Below, one piece after another: positions 9,657 to 22,100 of a stretch of DNA of 64,000 nt. The position numbers and the translations under genes were made by a program. Every line of letters begins with the position of its first letter. The stretch's first letter is position 1. The notes beneath the pieces were generated by a model. That model saw nothing but the letters and a program-made list of their open reading frames with translations, did not search any database and was not told the DNA's origin. Origin of the DNA: Melampsora larici-populina 98AG31 (taxonomy: Eukaryota; Basidiomycota; Pucciniomycetes; Pucciniales; Melampsoraceae); assembly GCF_000204055.1 (NCBI RefSeq), contig NW_006768774.1, positions 281,851 through 345,850 on the forward strand, written 5' to 3'.

Positions 9657-11674
9657 TTAAAAAGTCTTCTCAGTTGAATCAGAACCAGTAGCAGCAGTAG
9701 AACTAGATCCAGCAGAAACCGCTACAGAAACCAAATCCCAAAATCAAAATCAGTCTTGATTTTCTCCAAAGAATCAAAATTGATAAAAATGATGATAATT
9801 TACCATTGAGAATTCGATCAATATATTCAGATCCACTCCATTTTTGATGTTTTAAAACTTCACAACCGATTTCTTTTTCTTTTCTTTGTATCAAATTAAC
9901 GTAACCTAACATCCCATCTTTTTGAAAACTTTTAGCTAATTGATCTATTTGCCCCCAAAATCCTCAATTAGTACATCAAAACTTGAATGATAGTTTTTTG
10001 AAATTGGAATTGATTTTTTTGCGGTGAAAACTTAACTGGTCATTGTTGCAGTGGAATGCAATCCTGCCAAGGAGATTAATTGTAAATTGAAGCCAACTTT
10101 TCCAAGTTCCCATACAAATGATTTTAAATCATGATCTGAAAATCCATGTTCAGACCAATTAAACGAAGGTGAAAGGTTATAAACTAACCATCTATCAAAT
10201 CCAAAAAACCAATTCCATTCAATCTCAATCTCAAGTTCTTTTTTGGGGTAGGGAAATGAACTTAACTTGTTGGGGAATTGCTCTTTGATATGTTTAGCAA
10301 TTAATTTAGCTTGGTTCAAGTCTGGTTTTTTCGTTTCAACCCATATCAAATCAGAGAATGGAGAAAATTGAATGGCTCGATATAATGCTGCTTCCAATCC
10401 TCCTTTAAATCGATAATAACCTTCTCGAGTCCTTGGTAAATGTGGATTCCACTGTAGTGGAAATTTCGGATTTGAAGGCAAATAACTTTGGGCTATGTTT
10501 AGTGAATTCGTGTGCGAGTTTGTTTGCGATTGGATTTTGTTGAGGTAGGACTTGTATGTTGAAGGGGGTAATCCGTTCTTTTCGAAAACTCGTTCGACAG
10601 CTGTTTTATAGAAATAGCAAATCGTGAAACATTAATCAGTACTGAAAGTGAAGATTCAATCTATAACGCATATATACCTTCATCAAAAGTCACTAATTCC
10701 ACATCTTCTAACCATTTCTTTTCAATCTCATCAATTTCCTCTCCAGCCGCACCTCGTTCTTCAGCTTCAAGAATTTCCTCAACCAAAGATTTTTTATCCC
10801 CATTTTCAATTCCAAGTATGAACCTAAAATCACGTGGATCATAATCCGAACTAATCAATTTAGAACTTTCAGAATCAGTTCTAGCTATCAATAAGCTTTC
10901 TAGTCCCATAATATCCCATTGAAGTCTAGCGGCTCTAAGTCTACTTAAATGTTCTGATATAGGGACTAAAACCTTTCCGGCTTGGTGTCCGCATTTCTTT
11001 CCTCCATGTAACTGATCTTCTAAATGAATTCCTGCTACACCTGATTCTCCAAATGATTTGACTAATTTCATGACGGATGATAATCCTCCATGACCTGTAT
11101 CTCCATCTGCTATGATCGGTTTAAGTTGATTTGTTTCGATTTTTTCGTTTCCTAATTGGTATGCTTCGTCCCATTTCTTTCGATCATGTAACATTTGAGC
11201 TTTTGCTAATCTGGCCACTTGAGTCGGTACAGTCGTATAAGGATAATCTGCTAGGTCTGGTCCTACTTCATTGGAACCTGATACAAATGTACTTGAAGTC
11301 GCCCATCCAGAAACATAAACTAATGGTAGATGTTCTGACATTTGTGATTGTTGTACTGGATCTAATGCTCCCATTGTAAGCAATGGTTGACCGGTTCTTT
11401 CTGCTTCTGTTAATTGATCAAACAGTTTCCGTGACATCAGGTTTGCATAACTGTTGGAATGAACGGGTAGTGCACCACGTTTTGATGCTATCAAGGAAGC
11501 TGGATAGGTTCGTTTGGTTTCTTTGAAACGTGGTGCTTTGAACCATTCTTCGATTGATTGGGTTAATTCTTTTGGGCTTGTTGATGTCATTTTCGAAGTC
11601 GATGAATGGAGTCGACGAGTTTGATTAAATCGATTTGCGAAGCAGTTTAGTTGATTTCTTGATTTGAGAATCAT
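9657..11674 (-). CDS. Isocitrate lyase family enzyme, probably mitochondrial 2-methylisocitrate lyase (588 aa)
   Basis: It cleaves isocitrate or 2-methylisocitrate to succinate plus glyoxylate or pyruvate (glyoxylate or methylcitrate cycle). Exons on the minus strand: 11674-10678, 10600-10037, 9944-9804 and 9721-9657, 1767 nt, with GT-AG introns of 77, 92 and 82 nt. The family signature KKCGH lies near residue 228. The metal-site region GDTGHGG, the ARTDSE block and the late [12 protein letters not shown] and [10 protein letters not shown] motifs are all present. The N-terminus ([16 protein letters not shown], then an Arg-rich HSSTSK) looks like a mitochondrial presequence. The C-terminus does not end in a peroxisomal SKL-type tripeptide. 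Both features favour the mitochondrial methylisocitrate lyase, but cytosolic isocitrate lyase starting at Met29 cannot be excluded. Confidence 0.88.
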
Positions 11675-12291
11675 TGGATTGGTTAGACTGATGAGGTATC
11701 GTTGAAGTCTTGCTGAGTTTACTAGCTTGAGGTTGGAACTCGATCCAAGTCCAAGTGCAAATCAACATTTTCAGCTTCAACACTATTCTCAAACTGCATT
11801 TCTCACTTTGACATTTCAACCAACTTATGTAGAGGGTGCCCAAACTTCAAATAAAACCAAGAATTCAAGTTCGGTATGCATAAACACTTGGTTTGTTGGT
11901 GCACTCTGACTTTGTTGATCATTGATTATAGGCTACTGGCGTGCGCGTTACCTGTATAAACTCAAGCTCATTGAATGGCGGGTCACATTGTTGCGGTTTC
12001 AGAAGATAACCTCAGGAACATGAGATGATAGGAACAAAAACAACAGTCAAGAAAGCAAGGACAGAGAGGTCAGAACAAGACAGAAACTGAAAGGGATCAT
12101 ATCCAGCTTGTGTGGAACATCAGACTCTAAGAATACGGAAACCAGGGTCAAGAAACCAAGAATTAACAGATGCGCGAGACTAAAATTTTGGAACACAGAT
12201 TCTGATGCAGAAAACAAGTCAACAGAATATGAATGTAACCTTACATTATCTCTTTGCAATGGTATACGCTGTGATCTGCATTTGTTCAGTT

Positions 12292-12747
12292 TTAACAGCA
12301 CCCATTCTGATTGCAAATTGATCTAGGATCGACGCAATCGCTGCGTTCACATTGTGCACATTGAGAATGCTCATAACTAGGAGAGTAGAACCACATTCAG
12401 ATCAGTCAACAAATCCAGATGCAGTGTTAGACTACTGTATCCTACTTTAGGCTGAACTTACTGGCTTCTTGCAAATATTTTGGCCGCCGTAGCTCGTCTT
12501 TGTAGGGCTGCATCCGTGTTACTGTCATTGATTATATCACCTGTTAGTATATGCTATGAGTATATAGAAACACAAAGACTCCAGTCACACTATGTCCTTT
12601 TGAGTGGGGGTGGCAGAGACCGTAACTGTATAAGCGGACAGGAGGGTTAATTGTATGATTCTGAAGGAAAACTAAAATTATATACCAGGGAGAATGGGTC
12701 AACTGACGAGCTAGGACAGCAGCAATTGCCAATTTTAAGAAAAGCAT
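12292..12747 (-). CDS. Small secreted cysteine-rich protein, family member B (73 aa)
   Basis: Exons on the minus strand: 12747-12708 (40 nt), 12625-12589 (37 nt), 12521-12462 (60 nt) and 12376-12292 (85 nt), 222 nt. Exon 1 is the signal peptide MLFLKLAIAAVLA. The middle carries LQRRATAAKIFARS. The last exon encodes six cysteines spaced C-x2-C-x4-C-x6-C-x4-C-C, with the stop directly after the final Cys. The spacing is identical to member C and close to member A. Intron 2 starts GTGACT, weaker than GTGAGT in A. The predicted product is extracellular; the function is unknown and effector-like by analogy only. Confidence 0.75.
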
Positions 12748-13599
12748 GACAAAGTATTGTAGATTTTGATTGGAGCAAGACAATTGGATATTTTGATTTT
12801 GAGTGTGGAGATTTGATCTATAAGACGGGCGATGAAGGGGACAAAGAGGCGACTTGGGTTTTTACAGATTTCTTGTCTTGACAGGAACCTGGCTTAATAT
12901 AACTTCCAGTCATGATTCCATCTAGAATAATCGCCTACGGTTCCAGAAAGCCCATTCAAACCCGGTCCAACGCGTGCTTGAAGCCACGAGAACGCATGGA
13001 TATCTGAAATGCGCCAGCTAAGTCAATAAATCACGCGGGGCGAAAACCTTTTTAGTTGGACGCCGTGATTTCAGTTCGGAGGTTGTTGAATGTTTTTGTG
13101 GGCTAAAAAAATGGTGCGGCACATTCAGACACCCACCACTCTGCACCCTTCGAGTCTGACCCTTCGAAATTCGAGCAAATTCTTCATCCGAAATTTGAGC
13201 TTCGAAGTGGATGTGGAAGTTGAACTCAATGAATGCCTTTACCGAGGTGGTTGAGGACTTGCATCTTTCCATCCCATGCTTCAATTTACAGCCGTCTGGT
13301 TTGGTCACTGGCAAACTGAAACGACTGCTTGAGCAGCCATGGTATATATTCTATCGATTGAACTTTGCATCACACATACTGAAGCGTTGTGTAGGGCAAT
13401 TCTCTCATTAATCATCAGAAGGAAACCTCACGGTAAGGTTGAGATTGGTTGAGGATTCCTTGAGCCGTCTAATCGGATATGAAGATGTTCAGATCCTCAG
13501 CAATAGGTTGTGCAGCGACCTCTGTCAGCAGGTAGAACCCAAGATTGATCATGATCATGGAGGAGAAAAGCGGGCAAGGTTGTTCGTGTCATCATTACC

Positions 13600-13650
13600 A
13601 GATCTTGCATCCAATTTATGTCTAAGAAAAGCATGATGAAGGATCGTGAA
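13600..13650 (-). pseudogene. Remnant of a further secreted-gene copy (exon 1 and promoter only)
   Basis: Reverse-complement sequence around 13621-13636 again gives ATGCTTTTCTTAGAC, matching the first bases of exon 1 of B and C, and 13640-13870 matches their upstream region (TCTCTACAGGAACC, CCGGTCCAAC). The hydrophobic continuation and later exons are missing. It is probably a decayed extra copy inside unit 1. Confidence 0.45.
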
Positions 13651-14602
13651 TTTTGAGTGTAGAAATTCGATTTAACAGACGGGCGATGAGGGAGACAAGA
13701 GCCAACTGGGTTTCTCAGATTTTCTGTCTCTACAGGAACCTATGTAGCTTGATATATGTAAGTTCCAGTCATGGATCCATATAGAAACATTGCCATGTAT
13801 CCTCACAAAACGATCCAAAACCGGTCCAACTGTCAACACGTTCTTGACGCCACAAAAACATATAAATATCAAGAAGGCGCATGATAACTCAGTTAAACCC
13901 CGCAGGACGGATTTTTTTTAGTTTGACGCCATGATTTCAATTAGGTTGATGGATGTTTTTGTGGGGTATACAAAAGGTCCGGCACAAGACACGGTAGAAG
14001 CCTGTAGACACAGGTCCACTCTTCTCTACCCCGCTGACCACCCTTCAAAGTTCAAGCAAATTCTGAAGGCGGATCGTCTGTGCGGTGTTTTCTTTGAGGC
14101 ATGTTTACTTCTAACCTACTTCTCAAGTTGCATGAGGACTTCTTGTGAAATGTCATTGAAAACTTATATATGAAATATAATTTGGTTTCTTGGTGCACTC
14201 AGATGGATTCTCAACTGTTGACAATCAATCTCAGATTACTGGCGTGCGCGTCGTATAAGCTCAAGCTCATTCAACAAGCTCATCAGGCGCGGTGTGACAT
14301 CCTTGAAGTTTCAAAACATGAGCAAAGGAAAGTAAAATCTTAGGAACAAAAAGCAGTTTCAAGGAAGCAAGAATGAAGGGATCAAAAAAAGAGAGCGATC
14401 GGAAGTGATCATATCTAGCTTGAGAGGAACACCACGCTGTAAGAACACGGAAACCAGGGTCAAGAAACCAAGAATTAACAGATGCGCGAGACTGAAGTTA
14501 AGAACAGATATTCTGGTGCAGAAAACAAGTCAACAGAAGATGGGCGTAACCTTACATTATCTCTTTGCAATGGTATACGCTGTAATCTGCATTCATCCAG
14601 TT

Positions 14603-15049
14603 TTAACAACACTTGCGTTTATGACATCCTGATGTAGGGTCTTGGCATTCAAAACCGTCACAGGTCGCGCAGCGACTATCCCCAGACCTTGGAAAGGACA
14701 ACCACATTAAAGCCAGTCAGCAAATTTAGGCGCAGCGTTAGACTAGTGTATCCTGATACAAACCGAACTTACTTGCTCCTTGCAAAGATTTTGGCCGCCG
14801 TAGCTCGTCTTTGCAGGACTGCATCAGTGGCACTGTTATTGATGATATAACCTATTAGCACTCAATCTGAGTACATAGAAACACAAAGACTCTGCTCACA
14901 CTCCGTCCTTTTGGGTGGATGTGGTAGAGACTGTGACTATATAAGTGGTCAGGAAGGTTAGTATGATGGCAGAAGTAATTTATGTATCAGGGAGAATGGG
15001 GGGACTGACGAGCTAGGACAGCAGCAATTGCTAATTTGAAGAAAAGCAT
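14603..15049 (-). CDS. Small secreted cysteine-rich protein, family member C (73 aa)
   Basis: Exons on the minus strand: 15049-15010 (40 nt), 14936-14900 (37 nt), 14832-14773 (60 nt) and 14687-14603 (85 nt), 222 nt. The signal peptide is MLFFKLAIAAVLA. The LQRRATAAKIFARS block is identical to B, but the cysteine domain between the cysteines differs almost completely while keeping C-x2-C-x4-C-x6-C-x4-C-C. Conserved exon sizes, intron phases and leader with a variable mature domain are typical of fast-evolving secreted peptides. Function unknown. Confidence 0.77.
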
Positions 15050-16380
15050 GATGAAGAATTGTAAATTTTGAGTGTGGAAATTTAATTTTTAAGACAGGGA
15101 ATGGAGGGGATAAAGTGACAGTCGACTGTGGTTCTTATAAATTTCTTGTCTCGACAGGAGCCTAACTTACAATATGGCCGAATCATGATTCCATATAAAA
15201 ACATCGTCTATGCCATATGTTTCCACAAAAAACCATTCAAAACCGGTCCAACGCGTTCTCGACGCCACGGAACCGTGAACCAGAGCACAGACCCACAGAC
15301 AAGCGCCGTGTGGCAGGTCAAGACGATTTGGGGTTGTGAAACCTGCTACTTGAAATTTTTCGATTGTTTGTGGATGCTAAAAATTATACCAACACGGGCA
15401 TTCTCCTTTACACGTTCAAAAGCCTTTTGTTGTAGTTTGACTTCTTATCGCACGAGCGAGGTTTATTATTTGACCCGCTTTTCATACTCTCTGTTTGTAC
15501 AAATGACCTTGATTGGACCTGAATTGACCCCGATGGTCCCAAAAGAACCTCTTCAAAAATGGGTTAGACGCTTTCTTGACGCCACGAAACCGTGCCCCAG
15601 GGTACAGGAAAGCGAAGTGTGGCAGGGCAGGACGATTCGGTGTCTGAAACTTGCTATATTGAATTGTTTGATTGAATGGATATTAAAAAAGGCGAGTGAT
15701 AACTCAGTAAGACACGCGGGAGGGAAGATTTCTTAGTTTTACCCCAGGATTTCTACTCGCAAGTTGATGGATGTCTTGTGGGGCATACGAAATGTCCTGC
15801 ACAGACATAGCCACAGGTAGCCACCCTTCTCACCCTTCAAAGTTCAAGCAAATTCTCAAGCCGAGATTTCAGCTTCAAATTAACTGTTGAGCTGGACGAA
15901 CGCCTTACCAAGGTGATTGAAGACTTGCATCTTTCCATGCCCTTGCCATGCCTCAAATTACACATTGGCCAACTGAAACGACTGCTTGAGGAGCCGTAGT
16001 GTATATATCATCTATAGCACTTTGTATCTACACACATTGAATAGTCTCAAAGATGAAATCTCTGCTTCGTGATTTACTGAGGGTCTCTTGAGCATTTCAA
16101 TTGGATATGAAGATATTCTGATCCTAGGCAATAGGTTGTGATAAGGAAGAACTTCGATCGTCTTTGTAGTGTTTTCTTGGAGATATATGTGCTTCTAAAG
16201 CACTTTTCAAGTTGTCAGGACTTGTTGTGAAATGTCATTAAGAGTTTGTATATCAAATATAATACATATTTGTAAGAAAACTGCGAAGACAGATCAACTC
16301 AATAGACTCGAATAAGAAAACTCCAACTTGGACTTGAACTTCAATAATAATAAAATTGATATCTTATTCCAGAAAACCTT
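15050..16380. other. Upstream region of secreted gene C and end of tandem unit 2
   Basis: It is homologous to the sequence upstream of gene B. It contains repeated CCGGTCCAACGCGTTCT-like and ACGCCACG..AACCGTG blocks (near 15245-15280 and 15570-15600), so part of the unit is duplicated internally. The plus-strand open frame at 15128-15736 has no recognisable features and is not called. Confidence 0.5.
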
Positions 16381-17849
16381 TTAATCAAAAACAATCTTTT
16401 TCCCTTTCGGAACGGCACTTGCTAAAGCTGCTTGTTGTTTCACTTTAGCTTCCCAACTTGGATGTACTGCTTTCCTTTGTCCAATTGGTGCTAGATTAGG
16501 ATTAGGTAGATTTGATTTGGTTGTGTCTATTGACTTCGGTGGCGGTGGTACTGGTGCTTGTTTTTTGGCTGCAATCTTTTGTAAATGTTTGGCTCCCTTT
16601 CCGTATTTCTTTTCCCAGATTCTAAAACATTCACAAGAAAGAGAAATTGATCAAGATTTCAATTTGGTTTGAGATTTAAAGGTTTCACTTACGCTCGACG
16701 AGCTTGTTGACCACGTCTGTTCTTACGTCCCATTTCTCGCTCTAGTCGATCGTAAACTGGATCATCAAGATCACTTCCATCTGAACCATCAATATAACCT
16801 ACATTCAGGGTGGGTAAGAAAGTTGATGAAGTGGGTCTACGATCCATTGTATTTGAATATTCGATTCTTTCTTCATCTGATTCTTCACTTTCAGAATTGG
16901 AATCAATTTCACTCGAGGTTTCTTCGGCTCTCGTGGCTTGATTGGTTGTATGTTCTCGCATTTTACCCTTCACGGATCGTTCTGGTGGTGAGTAGCGAGC
17001 TTCGTCTCCATCATCACTACCACTGTCAGACTCTTCACTATGGCTTTCACGTCGTCGCTTTGTAGGCCTATCATTCAAAGCTTGAGAACGTATTGGATGA
17101 GTATCTTTGCTACTTTGAGGCCTTGAAGAGCTTCGGTTGGGGGTAGTAGAAGGATTTGAGGAATCAGAAAGTGCGGTACGAAGAGTCGATGTCTCTTCTG
17201 CTAAAGTTTTTGATATAAGCTTGTTACTTGAAAGTTTGTTTGCTATACGACCATGAAGAGGTTCAACCGGAGGAAGAGATGAAGGTAGGGTTTGGCGTAG
17301 TTTGAGTAATCGTAATGAGATGATCAAAGTAGCAAAACTTGTTGGGTCTATAGCCTGATAAGGACGTTCCATGTTGATGAGTGGTAGTGGTCAGTGTTTT
17401 TGAACGTATGATTCAAATCGATCATGATAGTCAAACTACTTACTCTGAGATCATGAAGATCGGATTCTAATTCAGGTAATTGACTAGGATCTACTCTTGA
17501 CTTGGGATTTGGATCTCTGATGAAGATATACCCAAAGATTGATTAGTCTGATTATCCAAGTCACAAATAAGATGTAAAATAATTCACTGACTTGATTGAT
17601 TTGATCTTTCGTAAAAAATGTTGAACTTCAAAGGTTTTCGCTTTCTTAACTGCTCGAGATACATTTTTGATAGCTTTGTTCTGTGTTTACCAAAGTAGAA
17701 TGAAGTTTTATCGTCAGGATATGTCTGAGACTCAAGCGTGGTTGTTTTTTCGAAGACAGAAACGATATGTTGTTACTTACGATTTGATGAGAAGGTGATT
17801 CTGAGTTGGTTTCAAGTTTGGATTGTTTATTTTTCGAAGTTTCTTTCAT
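16381..17849 (-). CDS. BUD22: BUD22-like ribosome biogenesis protein
   Basis: BUD22 family members (yeast Bud22, animal SRFBP1) act in the nucleolus in 18S rRNA and 40S subunit maturation. The C-terminal family motif is visible across an intron: RKNRRGQQARRA, then IWEKKYGKGAKHL; the stop is at 16381-16383. The N-terminal exons give AIKNVSRAVKKAKTFEVQHF, the other conserved block. Between them lie a Ser/Glu/Asp-rich acidic region and PTKRRRE, a likely nuclear localisation signal. The start is the ATG at 17849 (MKETSKNKQ). There are at least four introns, at roughly 17600-17775, 17520-17590, 17350-17445 and 16621-16691; exact ends of the middle ones are uncertain. No damage is seen. Confidence 0.82.
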
Positions 17850-19163
17850 CTTCAATGAGGCTGAGCTGATTGAATGCTGGAATCAGTTTGTCAAATGGTC
17901 AATTCAAGATTTTCAAAAAACATCTTACTGGCCCCGCCGGCTCACTTTCTTTACCGAAGGCCGAGAATGTGATCGCCCGACTCCAGACAGTTATCCGGCA
18001 TCCCAGCCACTCGGACATTTCACTGACTCCAGAGTCCAAATGCATAAATGGCTCAAAGCAACAAGTGATTCAATGGCTGCAGAACAAACATTCACCTACG
18101 GACATGAGGGCTCTCAGACAGCCATATAGTTATGCCTTGAATCATGTAGCTCTTTTACAAAGCCTATTGTGAGACAAGTACATGACACCAATCCAATCAT
18201 CAACTTAAACAAGAGAAATGGGAATTAGTTATTTTGTGTATGTATAGATGGAAATAATAATGTGTCTTAAACTCAATTACTATCTACTTCATGATGCCTC
18301 AGGTGTGTTTCACAAGTTATCTCATTCGAATCTCCAGTCTTCACTTTCAATTAATGCAATCCAGACCATCTTGAAAGCGTGAGATGATACTGCAGCTTTG
18401 GGTCAAGCGCACTCAATGAACTGGGAAAATGGTATTCTCATAAAACTAGAGAATTGAGGCAAAGGATGGTCCAGTTTGAAGCTTTCTTTGAATTTTTTAA
18501 AGAACATGTTCAAACAACAAATCAAGATAGATGTGAATCAAAAACTTGCATCAAGTCAGTTGAAGTAGCATATTTTGCATTTCTGATCAGTGATACTTAA
18601 AAAATTGGCTTCAGACCAAACTGATTTTCCTTTAATCATTCAGTGTCTAAAGGTGAGAAATTCCAGAATTGGGCTGAGTCATCATGGATGAGAGGCCCCT
18701 ATAACATTGTCAATCTTATGATGATTACAGTTTCCTGATGCATAGATAGTTGACGTAAATGAGACAACAATTACTCACGTGCCAAAGCAGGCCAAAGCTC
18801 GTAGTCTTGAAGACAGCTATGAAGTTTGATTGTATCTTCCACCCTTCTACAAATCAGATCAAGTCTACGATCATATCAAAGTTAGCGATGCAATGCATAT
18901 GTTAGTGTGTAGGCTAGAGAAAGAAAATTTGGTACAAGTTGGTGTTTCCTGAAAGAGCTAATGTGCTCAGAATCTATCATGAACTAATTCTAAATACACG
19001 ATGCAGAGAAAAAAACCAAGCAACTCAAAAAATGGATGTCATAGTGTCTAAAAATCGTAGAACCCAAGATTGATCATCATTATTAAAAAGAAAAGCTAGC
19101 AAGGGTGTTCATTTCACCATTACTAAATCTTGTAGCCAGTGAATTCCAGACAGCTCAGAATAG
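17850..19163. other. Intergenic region with no supported gene
   Basis: The overlapping plus-strand frames at 17806-18172 lack any recognisable domain and the longer one lacks an ATG start. The rest (18180-19160) is AT-rich with no coding signal. Confidence 0.5.
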
Positions 19164-22100
19164 TCATCTGGGTTTTACTGAGGGAGTTGAATCTTCATCT
19201 TCGGAGTCGTCCGCTGGCTGGGTGTTGTGAACTTCCTCATAACCAACATTATTTGGGATAGCATTTTCGCTGGTTGATTGCCGGGTAAACAATGTACGAA
19301 AGCCTGTTGCGATGCCATACAGATAACAAAGCAGTTCGCGTCAATCGGAATGATCCCGCGAGAAGGAAAATATGTCATTTAGAGGGCCAAGTATGACTCG
19401 AAAGAAAAACATAGTTTGAGCAACAAGCCCCACTCACCAGCATTTTCACCTTGCAGCCGCGTGGTTAGATAGTAAGCAGGTAGTCCAATCGCAATGAAAC
19501 CTGATGTGCAACGAGTTGATAATCGTAGAATGAGTCTCTCCATTTGAAGCATCTTAGCTACTTGGTGCGACTTACCGAATGCTGCCAAAGACTGTATCGG
19601 GGCTGAGAAGATCGGGATCAAAAGTAGGAAAAGAGCTACACAAGCAAATATTAATGGATTGATTAACCAAGTTCGATATGGCCTACGTAAAAAACAATGT
19701 GGAGTGACTCAATTTCCACGCAATCACGTCGTAATATTACGAAAGTTTGGGTAAAACTTACCTTTCTAGATGAGGTTCTCGAATTCTGAGTAACAACAAG
19801 GAGATGATTGTCAAGAGATAAAAGGACCAAGAGCATGTTCCGTAGAATCCAACCAAGGACTTCATTCCGATACATCATAACAAGTTAGGAGGAGTAAGCC
19901 ATTAAATTGTATTCATGGATAATGAAGATATTCACGAAAAACTGAGCCTGCAAGAGCATTTTACCTTGAAGTCACCAACGATTATCATAAATGTGGTGAA
20001 AGCTGCTTGTAACGCCTGTAGAGAATTATAGAAGAAGCGATCACGATGTAATTCAACATCTGATCAATTGTCATACTTATATCGGTATGTACGGTAAAAA
20101 TATCAAACAGAGCGCACCAGTGCATTTATTGGCGTGTTTCTTGTAGTATGAATATGCGAAAACATCCTTGGAATGTACCTGTTAGAATAATGTATCTGAG
20201 TTTAGCAAATCATTTGGGGTAAGAACGATCCTCAAACCCCATGGCATACGCACCGTTCTTGGGCTGCAACCGACACTAATCTAGCAGTGGTGAACACCGA
20301 ACCTGTAGATGGTAAGGAACAAGATCAGCCGTCTGATCACTTACGGATAATTGGCTCCTGTGAAGCAGCAACTCAAGTACTCCCAACTCACGGCGAAGAT
20401 AAAATAATCAATAGAGAGTCGTACGTACTGTTCAGAGCCCCAAAGCACGACAAAGCCACAATCAAAGAAAAGACTAATCCCCCAGCTGCGCCCAACAATT
20501 CTTGCCCAAAGTCAAGTGCAATGGTGTTCGATTGGGCAACGACTTTCAGTGGTAAGACAGCTAGATAAGAAACGTTGGTGGCTAGGAATAATACCAGGAC
20601 CGTTGCCATGGACACATGAATGACTACTGGTAATGTTTTTCGCGCGTTCTTGAGTTCTCCGGCAATGTAGTTACTGAAGGTTTCAACAGTGAAGAAATGC
20701 AATGACATCAAAAAAGCGAAGATTTCAGTCTTCGATTGCACGATGTGGGAATTTAAATGCTCTTTGATGGCTATCATAGGGAAGTGCGGCGACCTTCGCT
20801 GAAAATAAGGTTTGTCTTGGGAAGGCCCTGTGGCGAGCAGATGTGGAAGGAGCCTGACCTCGTGTCCCAGCCATCAAACGCCCACAGTCCCGAGTACAGC
20901 GCTAGTACAAAGTCACCAGGTGAGTGGGAGGTGCCTGCGAATAGTTTAGCTGCTGAAAAGCTTTCGGACATGCGGCCTTGTCCCACCCGTACCAGTGCCA
21001 TGATCACGATTGCCAACAAGCTGACGAGCTTAAGCACGGTAAGGATGATCGGAGCGTGATTTCCTAGCCGATCCGAAAGACCATTGACCACTGAAACCAC
21101 AAGCAAGAGAACTATGGCGACGAGTTTGATGACCGCTAATGGGATGGCGTGTGCCGATTCGCTAGGTGCGGCTGTAAAAGCTGTACTGTTTGATTGTTGG
21201 AACAAAGGCCCGGATCAAAAGATGGGCCAAAGAGCGCAAAAATGTCAGCAACGTTGGATCGGCATCAGCGTCGAGTTCGTCACAATCTTGTACGACTCAT
21301 TGTCATATTTCCCAAAAGGGGTTGAACCAAGAGTTTTATGAAATGCAGAAATAATGCAACATCAATGAAGCTTGGACTCACTGATAAAATATGCGACATA
21401 GGTACTCTCCTCCAACGATGGATATAATAGCGGCGGAACCAGGCTAAATTAAGATGCGCGTGTACGAATCGGTGAAACGACCAAAATACAGATTAGCAAT
21501 TCATTTATACAACAAGTATTGACGTGTTGAGAGCTTTCAGCGATGGTCTACTTGTAACAGAAATCGACCCATGTGGAATGCTTCACCTTGAGAGCGACTA
21601 AGCTAGTCCATACAAATAGATACGAGGCCCATGAGCCAAACACGTAGTTCAAATATGCCTGTGCTCCACCGTTCAGTGGGATAGCAGAACCTAGCTCTGC
21701 AAAGGATGATGCTCCTGTCCAAGCCAATGTACCCGCCACGACCCAAATGATTAAAGAAGCACCGGTGCTGCCTGCATGTTGACCTGAAACCAAAGCATCC
21801 ACCATGGGGGGCGTTGGAGGATCAGCGACACACTCTTCAAGTCCGCTAAAGCATGGCGATATATATTCCTCACAGTGTTCCTCTGCTGACAAAAAACAAC
21901 GCACTGAGCATGCCCGGGGAGGAGAAGATACCGGACCCTACCTGCAGACCCACTACTAAACCAATTGCAGATATGGTAGGGATCTTGGCTTCAACTCGAT
22001 GAGAGTGGCGAGAGGGCTCCGAGCTTTGTGAGAGTGGAAGAATATGAGAGCTGAATTTGAATGCTCCTAGACTCGCTGAACGTAGCCTGCCTTGAGCTGC

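Larger units (their letters stand above)
11880..16270. repeat. Two diverged tandem units of 2.1-2.3 kb carrying secreted genes B and C
   Basis: Unit 1 spans about 11880-14180 and unit 2 about 14181-16270. Both begin near TTGGTGCACTC followed by ACTGGCGTGCGCG and CTCAAGCTCATT, then carry the minus-strand secreted gene and its upstream region (GGTCCAACGCGT, TTCAAAGTTCAAGCAAATTCT). They end with GAAATGTCATT followed by a CAAATATAAT-like stretch. The end of unit 1 runs directly into the start of unit 2, as expected of a tandem duplication. Divergence is considerable, so the duplication is old. Confidence 0.75.

Noticed and set aside
12108..12326. Plus-strand frame (and its relative at 14405-14632) suggesting a paralogous small protein
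   Set aside because: These overlap the last exon and downstream region of secreted genes B and C antisense; similarity is explained by the tandem duplication.
15128..15736. 202-codon plus-strand open frame upstream of gene C
   Set aside because: It lies in duplicated promoter-like sequence and its counterpart upstream of gene B is not open.
17806..18172. Overlapping plus-strand open frames head to head with BUD22
   Set aside because: No recognisable domain, the longer reading begins at a non-ATG codon, and no splice structure supports them.
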